From Bacillus sp. HNG (lineage in GTDB: Bacteria > Bacillota > Bacilli > Bacillales > Bacillaceae_L): a stretch of DNA of 64,000 nucleotides. The stretch is taken from contig NZ_QUQV01000006.1 of NCBI RefSeq assembly GCF_003400205.1, positions 240,723-304,722 on the forward strand, written 5' to 3'. The notes below the pieces were generated by a model. The model worked only from the letters and a program-made list of their open reading frames with translations, was not told the origin of the DNA and ran no database searches. Shown one piece after another: positions 17,342 to 27,324 of this stretch. A program made the translations under genes and the position numbers. Positions within the stretch are counted from its first letter, which is position 1; each line of letters begins with the position of its first letter.

Positions 17342-17744
17342 ACCATTTAACTCCCAGCTGTTTCAGATAAACTTCGCTGACGAGATCAAAAGTTTGTGAT
17401 GTTGACGTTAATAAAAAAATATGGGGTTCAGAGGCAAATTCGGTGGAGTTGACACAAAAAGTGGGATTTAGACTCAAATCCGTACGAAATCGACGAGAAC
17501 AATCCCATCCAAACGCAAATCCACACCAAGGTAATAATTTCCCCTTTGTTGAAACCAACACTAATAGAATGTTAATACTTTCTAGGGTTATAAGAATTCC
17601 AAATTTGCGTTTTGTGCTTTATACTTGGTTAGTATGCTGTAAAATAGGATAGAAATGGACAATGCCTATATTTTTTTTAACCAAATAACATGTGAAAAGT
17701 TACACTTCCATATAGATAGGTAGATTTTAGAGGAGGAACAGCAA

Positions 17745-19133
17745 TTGGCAAAACCAGAAACAATGATTGTTGAAATAAAAAGTTTAGATGAAAAGGGTTC
17801 GGGCCGGGCAACGGTATGGCGCGAGAATGAGCAGGGCAATAAAAAGAAACTAAAACTCACCATTCCACAAACATTAATTGGGGAGCAAGTTCGAGTTACT
17901 GTTGACCAGCCAGATAGAAAGCGCTGGAGAACACCGGTAGAGGAAATCCTAACATCAAATGAACAAAGACTTGCACCGCCTTGTCCTCATTTTGAAAAAT
18001 GTGGTGGCTGTGTATGGCAGCACTGGGATTACCAAGGTCAACTTCAGTACAAAACGAATTATGTAAAACGACAAGTGGAATCACAAGGTTTCAGCCCTGA
18101 CCTTGTTAATGACACCATAGGAATGGACGAGCCTTGGCATTACCGCAATAAAATGGAATTTACCTTCTCACCTGAAGGGGCGCTTGGCTTACATGAACAA
18201 GGAAACTTCCGAAAGATTATTTCACTTGAAACTTGTTTAATTGCAGGTGTAAAAATGGTTGAAGGTGCAATGGAAGTTGCGCAGTGGGCAAAGGATCATC
18301 AGTTAGAAGGGTATAACAAAGATGAGCACGAAGGACTTCTTCGCCATCTCATGGTGAGACAATCCTTTGCTACTGGTGAAATCATGTTAGCCCTTTTTGC
18401 AACCGAAGCACCTGAAGGGCATCTTCAAGGAGCCGCAGATGATTTAGTGAAACGCATCGTAGAAAAATTCCCTGAGGTAAAAAGCTTATTATGGCTTGAA
18501 AATACGGACTGGGCTGACCGTACCCAATCCGAAAAAACACATGTATTAGCGGGTCGCGACTTTATTTACGATGAAATGGATGGCTATCGATTCCGTGTTT
18601 GGTTTGATACATTCTTCCAAACAAACCCAACTCAAGCTCAAAAATTAGTCGACCTAGCGATTGAAATGGGTGAGCCAAAGAAAACAGAAAAAATGATTGA
18701 CCTTTTCTGTGGGGTAGGAACATTCTCACTTCCATTCGCAAGCCGTGTTGAAAAGCTTGCTGGAATTGAAATTGTTGAAAGTTCAATTGAATCTGCAAAA
18801 CGAAATGCAAGTGACAATGGTTTAACAAACACCTATTTCTTAGCAAAAGACGCTAGAAAAGGAATTGATGAGGTACTTGAGAGCTTTGGAAGACCAGAGT
18901 TGCTCTTACTTGACCCTCCACGTTCTGGTGCTGGTGGCAAAGTGATGAGAAGAATTGGTCGTTCACAGCCTGAAAGAATCGTCTATGTTTCATGTAACCC
19001 AGAAACTTTCGCAACGGATATTAAAGAACTCGAACCGTTTGGATATACATTAAAAGCTGTGCAACCAGTGGATTTATTCCCACATACAGTTCACGTAGAA
19101 GCGGTGGCATTGCTTGTCAGAGAAGAAAATTAA
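17745..19133 (+). CDS. rlmD: 23S rRNA (uracil-C5)-methyltransferase, RlmD/RlmCD type
   Basis: A 462-residue SAM-dependent methyltransferase of the TrmA/RlmD family. An N-terminal TRAM domain (about 1-65) is followed by the iron-sulfur cysteines CPHFEKCGGC (Cys80, 86, 89), the SAM site DLFCGVGTFSLPFA, the LLLDPPRSGAGG motif, and the catalytic Cys in YVSCNPETFATD. The start is TTG with AGAGGAGG seven bases upstream; no ATG fits. In B. subtilis one such enzyme methylates both U747 and U1939. It is monocistronic and ends in a strong terminator. Confidence 0.92.
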   Translation: MAKPETMIVEIKSLDEKGSGRATVWRENEQGNKKKLKLTIPQTLIGEQVRVTVDQPDRKRWRTPVEEILTSNEQRLAPPCPHFEKCGGCVWQHWDYQGQLQYKTNYVKRQVESQGFSPDLVNDTIGMDEPWHYRNKMEFTFSPEGALGLHEQGNFRKIISLETCLIAGVKMVEGAMEVAQWAKDHQLEGYNKDEHEGLLRHLMVRQSFATGEIMLALFATEAPEGHLQGAADDLVKRIVEKFPEVKSLLWLENTDWADRTQSEKTHVLAGRDFIYDEMDGYRFRVWFDTFFQTNPTQAQKLVDLAIEMGEPKKTEKMIDLFCGVGTFSLPFASRVEKLAGIEIVESSIESAKRNASDNGLTNTYFLAKDARKGIDEVLESFGRPELLLLDPPRSGAGGKVMRRIGRSQPERIVYVSCNPETFATDIKELEPFGYTLKAVQPVDLFPHTVHVEAVALLVREEN

Positions 19134-19135
19134 GG

Positions 19136-19184
19136 GCGTCTCCCAGTAGGTTAAAATGTAACTTACTGGGGGAGGCATTTTTTT
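19136..19184 (+). terminator. Rho-independent terminator of rlmD
   Basis: CTCCCAGTAGGTT and AACTTACTGGGGGAG form a stem of about 13 bp with a 7-base loop, followed by a run of seven T. Confidence 0.9.
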
Positions 19185-19194
19185 ATCCGAAAAA

Positions 19195-19238
19195 AATGAA
19201 GGTCACTTCGTATAAATGTTTAATAATGTCCTTCATTA
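19195..19238. repeat. Single hairpin element resembling the 52-bp repeat ends
   Basis: AATGAAGG and CCTTCATT enclose an AT-rich interior, about 42 bp from end to end. The ends match those of the tandem arrays at 4801, 12350 and 35183, but the interior does not, so relationship is uncertain. Confidence 0.45.
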
Positions 19239-19334
19239 ATTCTAGAGGAGTGAAAATCGCTAAAAAATTGTCGAAAATAATTGAAATTTGAATACGTTTT
19301 CTCTTTACAACATGGCATTTTCAGTATATATTAA

Positions 19335-19362
19335 ATTATGACAAACTTGTGTACAAGTATAC
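19335..19362 (+). promoter_or_regulatory. Operator palindrome in the promoter of the GntR-family gene
   Basis: ACTTGTGTACAAGT (19345-19358) is a near-perfect palindrome followed by ATAC. It sits just before a TATACA hexamer with TTATGA 16 bp upstream, so bound repressor would block the promoter. The same site with the same geometry occurs at 20140 before the TRAP operon. Confidence 0.65.
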
Positions 19363-19434
19363 AACAGTAAGAGAAAGGGAGATAAAAACTACTATTATAC
19401 TAGTTTTGTAGGGATTATTTATAAGGTAAGTGAG

Positions 19435-20115
19435 TTGATGGTGATGGAATTTCCTTCTATAGCTTTAAAAGGGACTTCTCTTGGCGAAATGATTTCAAGT
19501 GAATTACGTTTGAAAATAATTAATAAAAGTATTGCTCCTGGAACAGTACTGTCTGAAAACTCGATCGCAGAGGAGTTTGGGACTAGCAGATCCCCAGTAC
19601 GAGAGGCGCTCAAAACCTTATCAAATGAGGGGCTTATTCGACTAGAGCGTATGGGTGCGGTCGTCCTCGGCTTGTCCCGGAAGGATATAGAAGAATTGTA
19701 CGATGTGCGATATCTAATCGAAACATTTGTCATCGAACGACTTTCAAAGATGGAGAATGAGGATCTTATCAAAAAACTAAACAAAATTCTTGATGAGATG
19801 ATAATTGCCGCCAAGTACAATCAATATATTGAATTTACAATCCAGGATTTGAAATTTCATGAACTAATGATTGAGGCTGCTGAGCACAAAAGAATGCTTC
19901 ATTTATGGAACAATATTCGAGACATTGTTTTTACGGCGTTGCTTGTTGCTACAAAAAAGAGATTCCTTGAACAATCGAATGAGATTAATTCATTGATAGA
20001 AAAACACCGAGTTTTAATTAATTCAATCGTATCAAAAGATCTAGAATTCATAAAAAACGTGGTTCATGATCATTTTGAAGATACGCGTGAAACAGTAACG
20101 AACTCAATATTTTAA
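19435..20115 (+). CDS. GntR-family transcriptional regulator, FadR/FCD subfamily
   Basis: A 226-residue regulator. Residues 10-75 form the GntR winged helix (ENSIAEEFGTSRSPVREALKTLSNEGLIRLE). Residues about 80-225 form the helical FCD ligand domain (IEELYDVRYLIETFVIERL, FHELMIEAAEHKRM, HRVLINSIVSKDLE). Its ligand is probably the acid carried or oxidised by the neighbouring TRAP transporter and dehydrogenase. An ATG two codons downstream is an alternative start. A shared operator upstream of this gene and of the TRAP operon suggests it represses both. Confidence 0.9.
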   Translation: MMVMEFPSIALKGTSLGEMISSELRLKIINKSIAPGTVLSENSIAEEFGTSRSPVREALKTLSNEGLIRLERMGAVVLGLSRKDIEELYDVRYLIETFVIERLSKMENEDLIKKLNKILDEMIIAAKYNQYIEFTIQDLKFHELMIEAAEHKRMLHLWNNIRDIVFTALLVATKKRFLEQSNEINSLIEKHRVLINSIVSKDLEFIKNVVHDHFEDTRETVTNSIF

Positions 20116-20127
20116 AAGCATTAATTT

Positions 20128-20182
20128 TTTTTAACAACAACTTGTCGACAAGTATACTGGTGTACTGATTGTAAGCGTTACG
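20128..20182 (+). promoter_or_regulatory. Promoter and operator of the TRAP operon, with cre-like site
   Basis: TTAACA and TATACT stand 16 bp apart, and the perfect palindrome ACTTGTCGACAAGT (20140-20153) fills the space between them. Just downstream TTGTAAGCGTTACG (20169-20182) resembles a catabolite responsive element but is one base short, so CcpA control is only a possibility. Confidence 0.6.
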
Positions 20183-20236
20183 ATAATCATCAACCAAAAT
20201 GAAAGGGCTTTATGTGATATGAGGAGGTAATATCGA

Positions 20237-21256
20237 ATGAAAAAACTGAATGTTGGTAAAAAAACAATAATATTCCTTGTCTTTACAATGCTTGCTATCA
20301 TACTTGCGGGATGCTCTGAAGCAACGAGCGCAAATAAAGGAATATTGGTCAAGGTTGGTACAACTCTGTCACCTTCCAACCCTGTCAATGTAGCTTTAAA
20401 AGAAGTATTTGAACCAGAAATTGAAAAACGGACAAATGGTAGGTACAACGTAGAAATTTATGATTCCGGACAACTTGGTGGAGAAAAACAATTATATGAT
20501 TTTACTCGTAGTGGAATTGTAGAAATGACGGCAATCGGAACAGTAATGTGGAGCGAGGTTCCGATGATGGCGACTCCTGACTTTCCATTTGTATTTAAAG
20601 ATGTTGCACATGCAAGAAGAGTTTATCAAGGAGAAGTAGGAGAATATATTGCCAAGAATTTTGAGGAGCAGGAGCCAATTAAATTCTTAGCATGGAATCC
20701 AAACGGTGCTCGTGTATTTAGCTCAAGCTATCCAATTAAATCCCCAGAAGATTTAAAGGGGCAAAAATTGCGAATGCCAAACAATCCAATCCATGTGAAA
20801 TTAGCTGAATCTTTAGGAGCAAACGTTGTCATCATGGACCTTGGAGAAGTATTCACAGCTTTAGAACAAGGTGTAGTGGATGGGCAGGATAATCCAATGT
20901 CTACTTTTAGACAAGAGGGTTGGTTCGAGGTTCAAGATTATATTTACGAGACAAACCATATGGTTTCATCAAATGAGCTAATGATGAGCAAAGAATTTTG
21001 GGATACATTGTCTGAAGAAGACCAAAAAATATTCCAGGAAGTTGCTCTGGAAACCTCTAATCGAACATGGGATATCTATGAAAATAGTATTGAAGACGAC
21101 CGAAAGTTCTTAGAAGAACAAGGGATTGCTGTAGAAACACCATCTGACGAAGAAAGACAGCAATTGATTGACGCCGTTCAACCAGTCTATGAAATGCTAT
21201 ATGAAAAATACGACTGGGCCGAAGATATGATCAATCGGATTCGTTCAGTAGAGTAG
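20237..21256 (+). CDS. TRAP transporter substrate-binding protein, DctP type
   Basis: A 339-residue lipoprotein with signal sequence and lipobox LAGC (Cys26). The core shows DctP landmarks: GGEKQLYDFTRSGIVEM, LRMPNNPIHVKLAESLGANV, and FTALEQGVVDGQDNPMSTF, which forms the substrate pocket for an organic acid. It delivers substrate to the DctQ-DctM membrane pair encoded next. The substrate is not given by the sequence; the dehydrogenase downstream suggests a sugar acid. Confidence 0.93.
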   Translation: MKKLNVGKKTIIFLVFTMLAIILAGCSEATSANKGILVKVGTTLSPSNPVNVALKEVFEPEIEKRTNGRYNVEIYDSGQLGGEKQLYDFTRSGIVEMTAIGTVMWSEVPMMATPDFPFVFKDVAHARRVYQGEVGEYIAKNFEEQEPIKFLAWNPNGARVFSSSYPIKSPEDLKGQKLRMPNNPIHVKLAESLGANVVIMDLGEVFTALEQGVVDGQDNPMSTFRQEGWFEVQDYIYETNHMVSSNELMMSKEFWDTLSEEDQKIFQEVALETSNRTWDIYENSIEDDRKFLEEQGIAVETPSDEERQQLIDAVQPVYEMLYEKYDWAEDMINRIRSVE

Positions 21257-21310
21257 AAAATGTAAACGCAACCTTTTATTTTTGAAAACATTTTTATGGA
21301 GGGAAAAGAC

Positions 21311-21868
21311 ATGTCAAAGTTTAATGACAGGCTTTTTAAAGGGATAGATTACCTACTCGGCATTATGCTTGCCTTAATTGTCTTCTTTGTCTTTTTAAAT
21401 GTCGTCTTACGTACGGTATTTAATTCAGGCTTAACCTGGTCAGAAGAGATTGCAAGATATCTATTCGTTTATATTACGTATATTGGTGCAATTGGCGCGA
21501 TGAGGTCGAATGTCCATTTGGGTATGGACTCTGTGATGCATAAATTACCACAAGGTTTAAAACGAGTTACTTATATTATTGCTCAAATTATTATTATTAT
21601 CATAATGATTATGTTAACTCACGGAGCATATACAATGACACTACAAAGTGTGGAGGCACGAGCAGCCGCAACTGGGATTCCGCTATCAATTATCTATGGA
21701 GTAGGAATGCTAACTGGAATTTGTATTGCGCTTATTTGTGTGACAAACATCGTAAAGGTTATGAAAGAGCCAGAATCAATTAATAAACTCATAACCTTAC
21801 ATGAATCAGATGAAGATGATGTTTTGGATAATATGAAAAATGACGATGAAGACAACGAGAAAAGGTAG
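21311..21868 (+). CDS. TRAP transporter small permease, DctQ type
   Basis: A 185-residue protein with four membrane helices and the DctQ signature LTWSEEIARYLFVYITYIGAIGA. The frame has an earlier ATG (21296), but GGAGGG seven bases before the ATG at 21311 sets the start there. The C-terminal tail is unusually acidic (ESDEDDVLDNMKNDDEDNEK). It pairs with the DctM subunit encoded 18 bp downstream. Confidence 0.92.
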   Translation: MSKFNDRLFKGIDYLLGIMLALIVFFVFLNVVLRTVFNSGLTWSEEIARYLFVYITYIGAIGAMRSNVHLGMDSVMHKLPQGLKRVTYIIAQIIIIIIMIMLTHGAYTMTLQSVEARAAATGIPLSIIYGVGMLTGICIALICVTNIVKVMKEPESINKLITLHESDEDDVLDNMKNDDEDNEKR

Positions 21869-21886
21869 TAAAGGGAGGTCGAACAA

Positions 21887-23170
21887 ATGACAATGGTAAT
21901 CTTCTTAGTCGCATTATTAGGAGCAATGGCAATCGGGATCCCAATCGCGTTTGCTTTACTACTTAGCGGCGTATTTATGATGATCTATTTAGGAGATTTT
22001 GATACTCAAATCCTTGCACAAAATTTAATGGTCGGCTCAGATAGCTTTGCAATGATGGCGATTCCGTTCTTTATTTTGTGTGGAGACTTAATGAACCGTG
22101 GTGGTTTAACGAAACGAATCATTGTTGCCGCAACCTCATTAGTTGGGCACATCCGTGGTGGATTAGGCTATGTTGCAATCTTAGCTATTGTACTTTTTGC
22201 TAGTTTAGTAGGTTCAGCCGTAGCTTCAACAGCGGCACTCGGTGCTATTTTGATTCCTATGATGGCAAAAGCAGGTTATAACCGTGATCGTTCAACAGCA
22301 TTGATAGCAGCTGGAAACATCGTTTCACCTATCATGCCGCCATCTGTACCGATGATTTTATTCGGTGTTACAGCGGGAGTATCGATTACAAAATTATTTA
22401 TTGCAGGTATCGCTCCTGCTATTTATATCTCAATTGCATTATGTATCGTTTGGGCATTTGTCGCAAGAAAAGATAAAGTAGAAAAACTTCCACGAGCAAG
22501 CTTTAAACAAATGGCAAAATCCTGTATAGACGCGATTTGGGCAATTTTAATGCCGATTGGTATTTTAACTGGACTTCGAGGCGGATTCTTTACTCCAACA
22601 GAAGCAGGGGTAATTGCAGTAGTTTATGCACTATTTATTGGTGTCTTTGTTTATCGTGAATTAAAACTAAAGGATATTTTTGAAAGCTTAATTAGTTCAG
22701 CAAAAACATCCAGTGTGATCATGTTCTTAGCGGCAGCAGCTATGGTTTCTGCTTGGTTAATGACAATTGGAAACATTCCTGAAACAGTAACCAATATTTT
22801 AAGTCCGTTAGTGGATAATCCATTATTACTTTTAATCGTTATCAATATTATTGTCATTTTAGTAGGAATGGCAATGGATGTTAACCCAACTATCTTGATT
22901 TTAACACCAGTATTAATGCCTGTTGTTAATGCTGCAGGTATTGACCCTGTGTACTTTGGATTATTATTTATTCTAAATAACGTAATCGGTTTATTAACAC
23001 CACCAGTAGGAACAGTTCTGAATGTTGCAGCTGGTGCAGGAAAGATTAGTATTACCCGGCTTGTAAAAGCGATCATACCATTTCTCGTTGTTGAAGTTGC
23101 ATTGCTATTCTTACTAATCTTTATTCCAGAGCTAGTAACAGTCCCAGTAGAATGGTTCTCAGGTGAATAA
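21887..23170 (+). CDS. TRAP transporter large permease, DctM type
   Basis: A 427-residue polytopic protein that forms the Na+-driven transport path. Family landmarks are IPFFILCGDLMNRGG, VGSAVASTAALGAILIPMM, GNIVSPIMPPSVPMILFG and FTPTEAGVIAVVYAL. The length is normal. AAAGGGAGG precedes the start. It is the third gene of the TRAP set and is followed by the dehydrogenase after 100 bp. Confidence 0.95.
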   Translation: MTMVIFLVALLGAMAIGIPIAFALLLSGVFMMIYLGDFDTQILAQNLMVGSDSFAMMAIPFFILCGDLMNRGGLTKRIIVAATSLVGHIRGGLGYVAILAIVLFASLVGSAVASTAALGAILIPMMAKAGYNRDRSTALIAAGNIVSPIMPPSVPMILFGVTAGVSITKLFIAGIAPAIYISIALCIVWAFVARKDKVEKLPRASFKQMAKSCIDAIWAILMPIGILTGLRGGFFTPTEAGVIAVVYALFIGVFVYRELKLKDIFESLISSAKTSSVIMFLAAAAMVSAWLMTIGNIPETVTNILSPLVDNPLLLLIVINIIVILVGMAMDVNPTILILTPVLMPVVNAAGIDPVYFGLLFILNNVIGLLTPPVGTVLNVAAGAGKISITRLVKAIIPFLVVEVALLFLLIFIPELVTVPVEWFSGE

Positions 23171-23270
23171 AAACAAACGACAGTTTCATTTACGATAGCT
23201 AGAAGGATAAGCAATAAGAAAACGAAACTATAACACTACTATTATATAACTTACATCAGGGGGAATTGAC

Positions 23271-24290
23271 ATGAAAGCAGTAGTCATAAACAAACCATTT
23301 GAAGTTGAAATAAAAGAAGTTCCAAAACCAGTCATTGAAGATGAACATGATGTCATAATAAAAGTGGTTTCTGGAGGAATTTGTGGTTCCGATGTAGGTA
23401 TTTTTAATGGAACAAACTCATTAGCTACGTATCCACGAATTATTGGTCATGAATTTGCGGGTATCATTGAAGAGGTTGGAGCAAGCGTGACGAACGTAAA
23501 AGTTGGTGACCTTGTAGCAGTAGACAATGTAAATAGCTGTGGACACTGCTATGCATGTCGTACTGGACATCACAATGTATGTGAAACTGTTGAGGTAACA
23601 GGCGTCCATCGTGACGGTGGTTTTGCGGAATACGTGAAAATAACTGAAAAAAATGCCTATAAATTGGATGAGTCAAAAATCGATCGAGAAAGTGCGGCAT
23701 TAGTTGAACCTTATTCAATTGGTGTTGAAGCAAATGAACGCGGACGTACCACAACTGGAGATAAAGTATTGGTTATGGGCTCTGGTCCAATTGGGATTGC
23801 CGTCATGCAAGTAGCAAAATCGCGTGGGGCTTTCGTAATAATGACGGACATAGTAGATAAACGACTAGACCGTGCGAAGGATATGGGAGCAGACCGAGTT
23901 GTGAATGTGAAGAACGAAAGCTTATCAGAAGCTCTCCAAGAATTTACGAATGGTGATGGAGCACATGTCATAATTGACTCTGTATGTTCACCACAAAGCC
24001 TTGAGGAAGCATTAGAACTAGTTGCTCCATCAGGACGAATTGTGACACTTGGAACAGGAAATAAACCTTCTTCCGTTCCTCAAGTAGCATTTACGAAAAA
24101 AGGAATCGATGTTTTGGGTTCTAGATTAAATAATAATCGTTTCCCACATGTTATTGAACTTTTTGAGAAGGGTGCTGTTCAACCAGAAAAAATGAAAACA
24201 CATACCTTCCATTTTACAAAAATTGCTGAAGCCTTTGAGTTCTTGAAAAACAACCAAGCCGAAGTATGTAAGATTGTTTTAAAATTTTAA
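23271..24290 (+). CDS. Zinc-dependent alcohol/polyol dehydrogenase (sugar-acid type inferred)
   Basis: A 339-residue medium-chain dehydrogenase. The catalytic zinc site is GGICGSD (Cys38) with GHEFAG, and the structural zinc site is CGHCYACRTGHHNVC. The NAD-binding motif is GSGPIG near residue 168. Its closest well-known relatives by pattern are the RspB/L-gulonate 5-dehydrogenase group; with the TRAP transporter this suggests oxidation of an imported hexonate, which is inference. Downstream genes for a uronate pathway are not in the window. Confidence 0.85.
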   Translation: MKAVVINKPFEVEIKEVPKPVIEDEHDVIIKVVSGGICGSDVGIFNGTNSLATYPRIIGHEFAGIIEEVGASVTNVKVGDLVAVDNVNSCGHCYACRTGHHNVCETVEVTGVHRDGGFAEYVKITEKNAYKLDESKIDRESAALVEPYSIGVEANERGRTTTGDKVLVMGSGPIGIAVMQVAKSRGAFVIMTDIVDKRLDRAKDMGADRVVNVKNESLSEALQEFTNGDGAHVIIDSVCSPQSLEEALELVAPSGRIVTLGTGNKPSSVPQVAFTKKGIDVLGSRLNNNRFPHVIELFEKGAVQPEKMKTHTFHFTKIAEAFEFLKNNQAEVCKIVLKF

Positions 24291-24306
24291 GATATCCCAT
24301 TTTTAA

Positions 24307-24336
24307 AAGAAGACCATGTTAGGTCTTCTTTTTTAG
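24307..24336 (+). terminator. Rho-independent terminator of the TRAP operon
   Basis: AGAAGACC and AGGTCTTCT form a stem with a short ATGTT loop, followed by six T. Confidence 0.88.
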
Positions 24337-24496
24337 TTGAATTCACTGGTTTTCACTGATTTAACCGCTATCCCAAAGTCCGCAATCCCCTATTAGCGTC
24401 ACTATCCAATTTTTATATCCTGCACTTCCCCTAATAAATTTATTAAAAGTAATAAATACTACAATTATTACCAAGAAACAGCGACTGGAGGTCACT

Positions 24497-25465
24497 ATGT
24501 CGAAAAAACAAGGTTTATTAAAGAATGGAAACAAGTCTTCTTTGATTGCGTCCATTGTGAACACGATTATTGCGATTATAAAAGGAGTTGCGTTCTTTTT
24601 CACGGGGAATGTCGCGATGTTTGCAGAAACGATGCATTCCTTAGGGGATGCCGCCAATCAATTTTTCGTGTATATAGGAAGTGCCTTAAGTAAAAAAATG
24701 CCGACTGAAAACTATCCAAATGGTTTTGGTCGACTCGTCAATCTCGTGTTACTCGGTGCTGTTCTCATCGTTGGAATTATGAGTTATGAAACAATCAAAG
24801 AAGGATTTCTTCATATTCAACATCCAACCGAATCAAAAGGTATTGCCATTAATCTTTCTGTATTAGGATTGGCCGCTCTCTTAGAGTCATACGTTCTTTT
24901 TAAGGCAATGAAAGAAGTTTTGCACGAAGCACATGTGGAGGCAAGTGGCTTTGCGGCTGTAGGCAAAAGCTTTAGTCATTTAGGAAAAGCAACGCCAGCA
25001 ACAAAGCTTGTATTTATGGAGGATTTAGTAGCAACCCTTGGTGGACTTATAGCGATCATTGGGATTTTACTCTCCTATTATGGAGGTTTCCATGCTGCAG
25101 AAGGAATTGCTTCTATTATAATCGGTATAATGATGTTTTATGTCGTAGGTAAGGTATTTTTAGACAATGCAAAAGGAGTACTTGGCGAAGCAGACGAAGA
25201 TCTAGAAAACAAAATTGCGGAGTTTATTTTTACAAATCCAGAAATAAAAGATATCCGAACCTTATTTGCAATGAAAGAGGGGGAGGATTTCCACATCGAA
25301 ATGAAATTAGAAATAGAACCAAATATCACGGTCAAAGAAGCATTTCAAATAAAAGACCGAATTGAAGAAAAGATCCAGTCAATAAAAGGAGTGACTGACG
25401 TCATCATCGAATTCGTGGAAGATGACGGAGTCAAGACATGGACGCAAGGACTTATTCCACAATAA
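24497..25465 (+). CDS. Cation diffusion facilitator (CDF) family exporter
   Basis: A 322-residue protein with six hydrophobic helices and a soluble C-terminal domain. The CDF metal site is visible as AETMHSLGDAANQ (helix 2), with EDLVATLGG in helix 5. The C-terminal ferredoxin-like domain contains FHIEMKLEIEPN. CDF proteins export divalent metals such as Zn2+ or Mn2+ against H+ or K+. Here the usual HxxxD of helix 2 has the form H-SLGD and helix 5 has E-D, so the metal cannot be assigned safely. Confidence 0.88.
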   Translation: MSKKQGLLKNGNKSSLIASIVNTIIAIIKGVAFFFTGNVAMFAETMHSLGDAANQFFVYIGSALSKKMPTENYPNGFGRLVNLVLLGAVLIVGIMSYETIKEGFLHIQHPTESKGIAINLSVLGLAALLESYVLFKAMKEVLHEAHVEASGFAAVGKSFSHLGKATPATKLVFMEDLVATLGGLIAIIGILLSYYGGFHAAEGIASIIIGIMMFYVVGKVFLDNAKGVLGEADEDLENKIAEFIFTNPEIKDIRTLFAMKEGEDFHIEMKLEIEPNITVKEAFQIKDRIEEKIQSIKGVTDVIIEFVEDDGVKTWTQGLIPQ

Positions 25466-25472
25466 AACACGC

Positions 25473-25506
25473 AAAAACCGGAATCAAAAGTGATCCCGGT
25501 TTTTTA
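25473..25506. terminator. Bidirectional terminator between convergent genes
   Basis: AAAACCGG and CCGGTTTT enclose a short hairpin, with A and T runs on either side, so it can serve both the CDF gene and the BCCT gene. Confidence 0.85.
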
Positions 25507-25511
25507 GTCAA

Positions 25512-27050
25512 CTATTGTTGCTGCGGAGTAGCCGTTTTTGTCTTATGTTTTGGTTTCAAATATAAACCAAGTTCCTTCTTCTCTTTTGTTAATGAGCGAT
25601 ACAATGAAATCATCATTAGTACCATTATAATGGAGAATGGAAAAGCTGCTGCAATAAGAGCATTTTGTAAGGCTTGTAAACCACCGCTGTATAATAATAT
25701 TAAAGCAACGGTTGATTGTAAAATACCCCATGTTAGTTTTACATTGTTTGGCGGTGTGAGTGATCCGTATGTGGTTTGCATCCCTAAAACAAATGTGGCA
25801 GAGTCAGCAGACGTAATAAAGAATGTTGCTACAAGGATAATAGCCACCACTGATAAAATAACCGAAAGTGAAGATTCATTAAAGATTGCGAAAAGAACCT
25901 CTTCTGTAGCAAATTGGGAAAGGTCAACAATGCCTTCCTTTTGGACTTCTACTGCAGAAGTACCGAATACCGCAAACCATAGAAAGCTTACAAGAGCAGG
26001 AAGCAATAAAACTCCTATCATAAATTGTCGAATCGTTCTTCCTTTTGATACACGTGCAATAAAAATTCCTACAAATGGTGACCATGAAATCCACCAAGCC
26101 CAGTAGAAAATCGTCCAACCGTTAATCCAAGAGCGGTGTTCCTCATTAAGTGGAGCTATTCGGAAGCTCATGTGAACAATATTTTGTATATATCCGCCAA
26201 TTGAATCTGTAAACATGTCAAGAATTAGAATTGTAGGACCTGCTACGAACATTAAAATGAGCAGGGCAGCTGCTAAAATCATGTTTGCATTACTTAAATA
26301 TTTAATACCTTTACTTAATCCCGACCATGCAGACATCATAAATAAGACGGTAACAATCGCAATAATGATGAATTGAACGAAGAAATTATTAGGTATTCCA
26401 AGTAGAAAAGAAAGCCCTCCATTGATTTGTGCAGCTCCAAATCCCAATGTGGTAGCAACACCAACAACCGTTGCAAACACAGCTAACACATCAACCAGTG
26501 TACCTAGTTTTCCTTCCATAGCTTTTTTTCCTAAGACAGGCTTTAAGGTTGCTGAAATGAGGCCAGGTTCGCCTTTGCGGAAATTAAAATAAGCTAAGGC
26601 AAGTGCCACGAGCGCGTATACTCCCCAGGCGTGAATCCCCCAATGGAAAAATGTATAACGCATTGCTTCTTTTTGAGCAGCATCTGTAGCACCTTCTGCT
26701 ACTGGAGGAGTCAGATAATGGGATAGTGGTTCTGCGGCGCCCCAAAAGATCAGTCCAATTCCCATCCCTGCACTAAACAACATAGCAAACCAGGAGATAT
26801 TTGAATACTCGGGTTTTTCATCAGGTTTTCCGAGTCGGATTGTGCCAACAGGGCTAAAAATAAGGAAAATACAGAAGATGACTATGATTGTAACTAAGAT
26901 TAGATAATACCACCCAAAAGCGGAAGTGATAAATGCTTGAATATTACTTGTTACTTCTTCGAAACTTTTTGGTGCCGCAACACCATAGATGACAGCTGCG
27001 AGTGTAATTGCAACTGAGATCCAAAAAACATTTGATATTTTTTTCATCAT
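25512..27050 (-). CDS. BCCT-family transporter, OpuD-like
   Basis: A 512-residue protein with twelve predicted helices, the same length as the B. subtilis glycine-betaine transporter OpuD. The BCCT signature [29 protein letters not shown] is complete, and the substrate-cage tryptophans are present. It imports betaine, choline or carnitine using the Na+ gradient, for osmoprotection. AAAGGA precedes the start, where two ATG codons follow each other. The substrate among the quaternary amines cannot be fixed from the sequence. Confidence 0.93.
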   Translation of the reverse strand: MMKKISNVFWISVAITLAAVIYGVAAPKSFEEVTSNIQAFITSAFGWYYLILVTIIVIFCIFLIFSPVGTIRLGKPDEKPEYSNISWFAMLFSAGMGIGLIFWGAAEPLSHYLTPPVAEGATDAAQKEAMRYTFFHWGIHAWGVYALVALALAYFNFRKGEPGLISATLKPVLGKKAMEGKLGTLVDVLAVFATVVGVATTLGFGAAQINGGLSFLLGIPNNFFVQFIIIAIVTVLFMMSAWSGLSKGIKYLSNANMILAAALLILMFVAGPTILILDMFTDSIGGYIQNIVHMSFRIAPLNEEHRSWINGWTIFYWAWWISWSPFVGIFIARVSKGRTIRQFMIGVLLLPALVSFLWFAVFGTSAVEVQKEGIVDLSQFATEEVLFAIFNESSLSVILSVVAIILVATFFITSADSATFVLGMQTTYGSLTPPNNVKLTWGILQSTVALILLYSGGLQALQNALIAAAFPFSIIMVLMMISLYRSLTKEKKELGLYLKPKHKTKTATPQQQ

Positions 27051-27324
27051 AAAATCCTTTCTTTATCGTGCGTATGTATTCACTATCTTTCCCACTCTCC
27101 TAAAAAATTTGCTCTTTTTAGGGTAACAAAGTTTATCATTTTTAGCCAACCATTCGATTTTTTTGTAATCTACTGAATAAAAAGGAAAAGGTGCCCTATT
27201 GAATAAGAAAATGCCAAATTATGAGAGAAAATATAGGAATAATCAGTCGAATGTATGATATTATTATCATAATCATAGTGAAAAATGTCGTTTTACATAT
27301 TTAGGATGAACTAGAGGAGACTTT

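Noticed and set aside
17340..17652. Short open frames between gerA and rlmD
   Set aside because: Two overlapping frames on opposite strands, without ribosome sites or plausible composition, in an intergenic region.
21258..21275. cre site between dctP and dctQ
   Set aside because: ATGTAAACGCAACC has only one good half of a catabolite responsive element; not enough to report.
22651..23214. 187-residue minus-strand frame
   Set aside because: It is antisense to the TRAP large permease and has no plausible start; the low-complexity Ile/Thr/Asn composition is a mirror of hydrophobic codons.
25438..26106. 222-residue plus-strand frame
   Set aside because: It lies antisense to the BCCT transporter gene, which has a complete family signature. 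No ribosome site and no recognisable domain.
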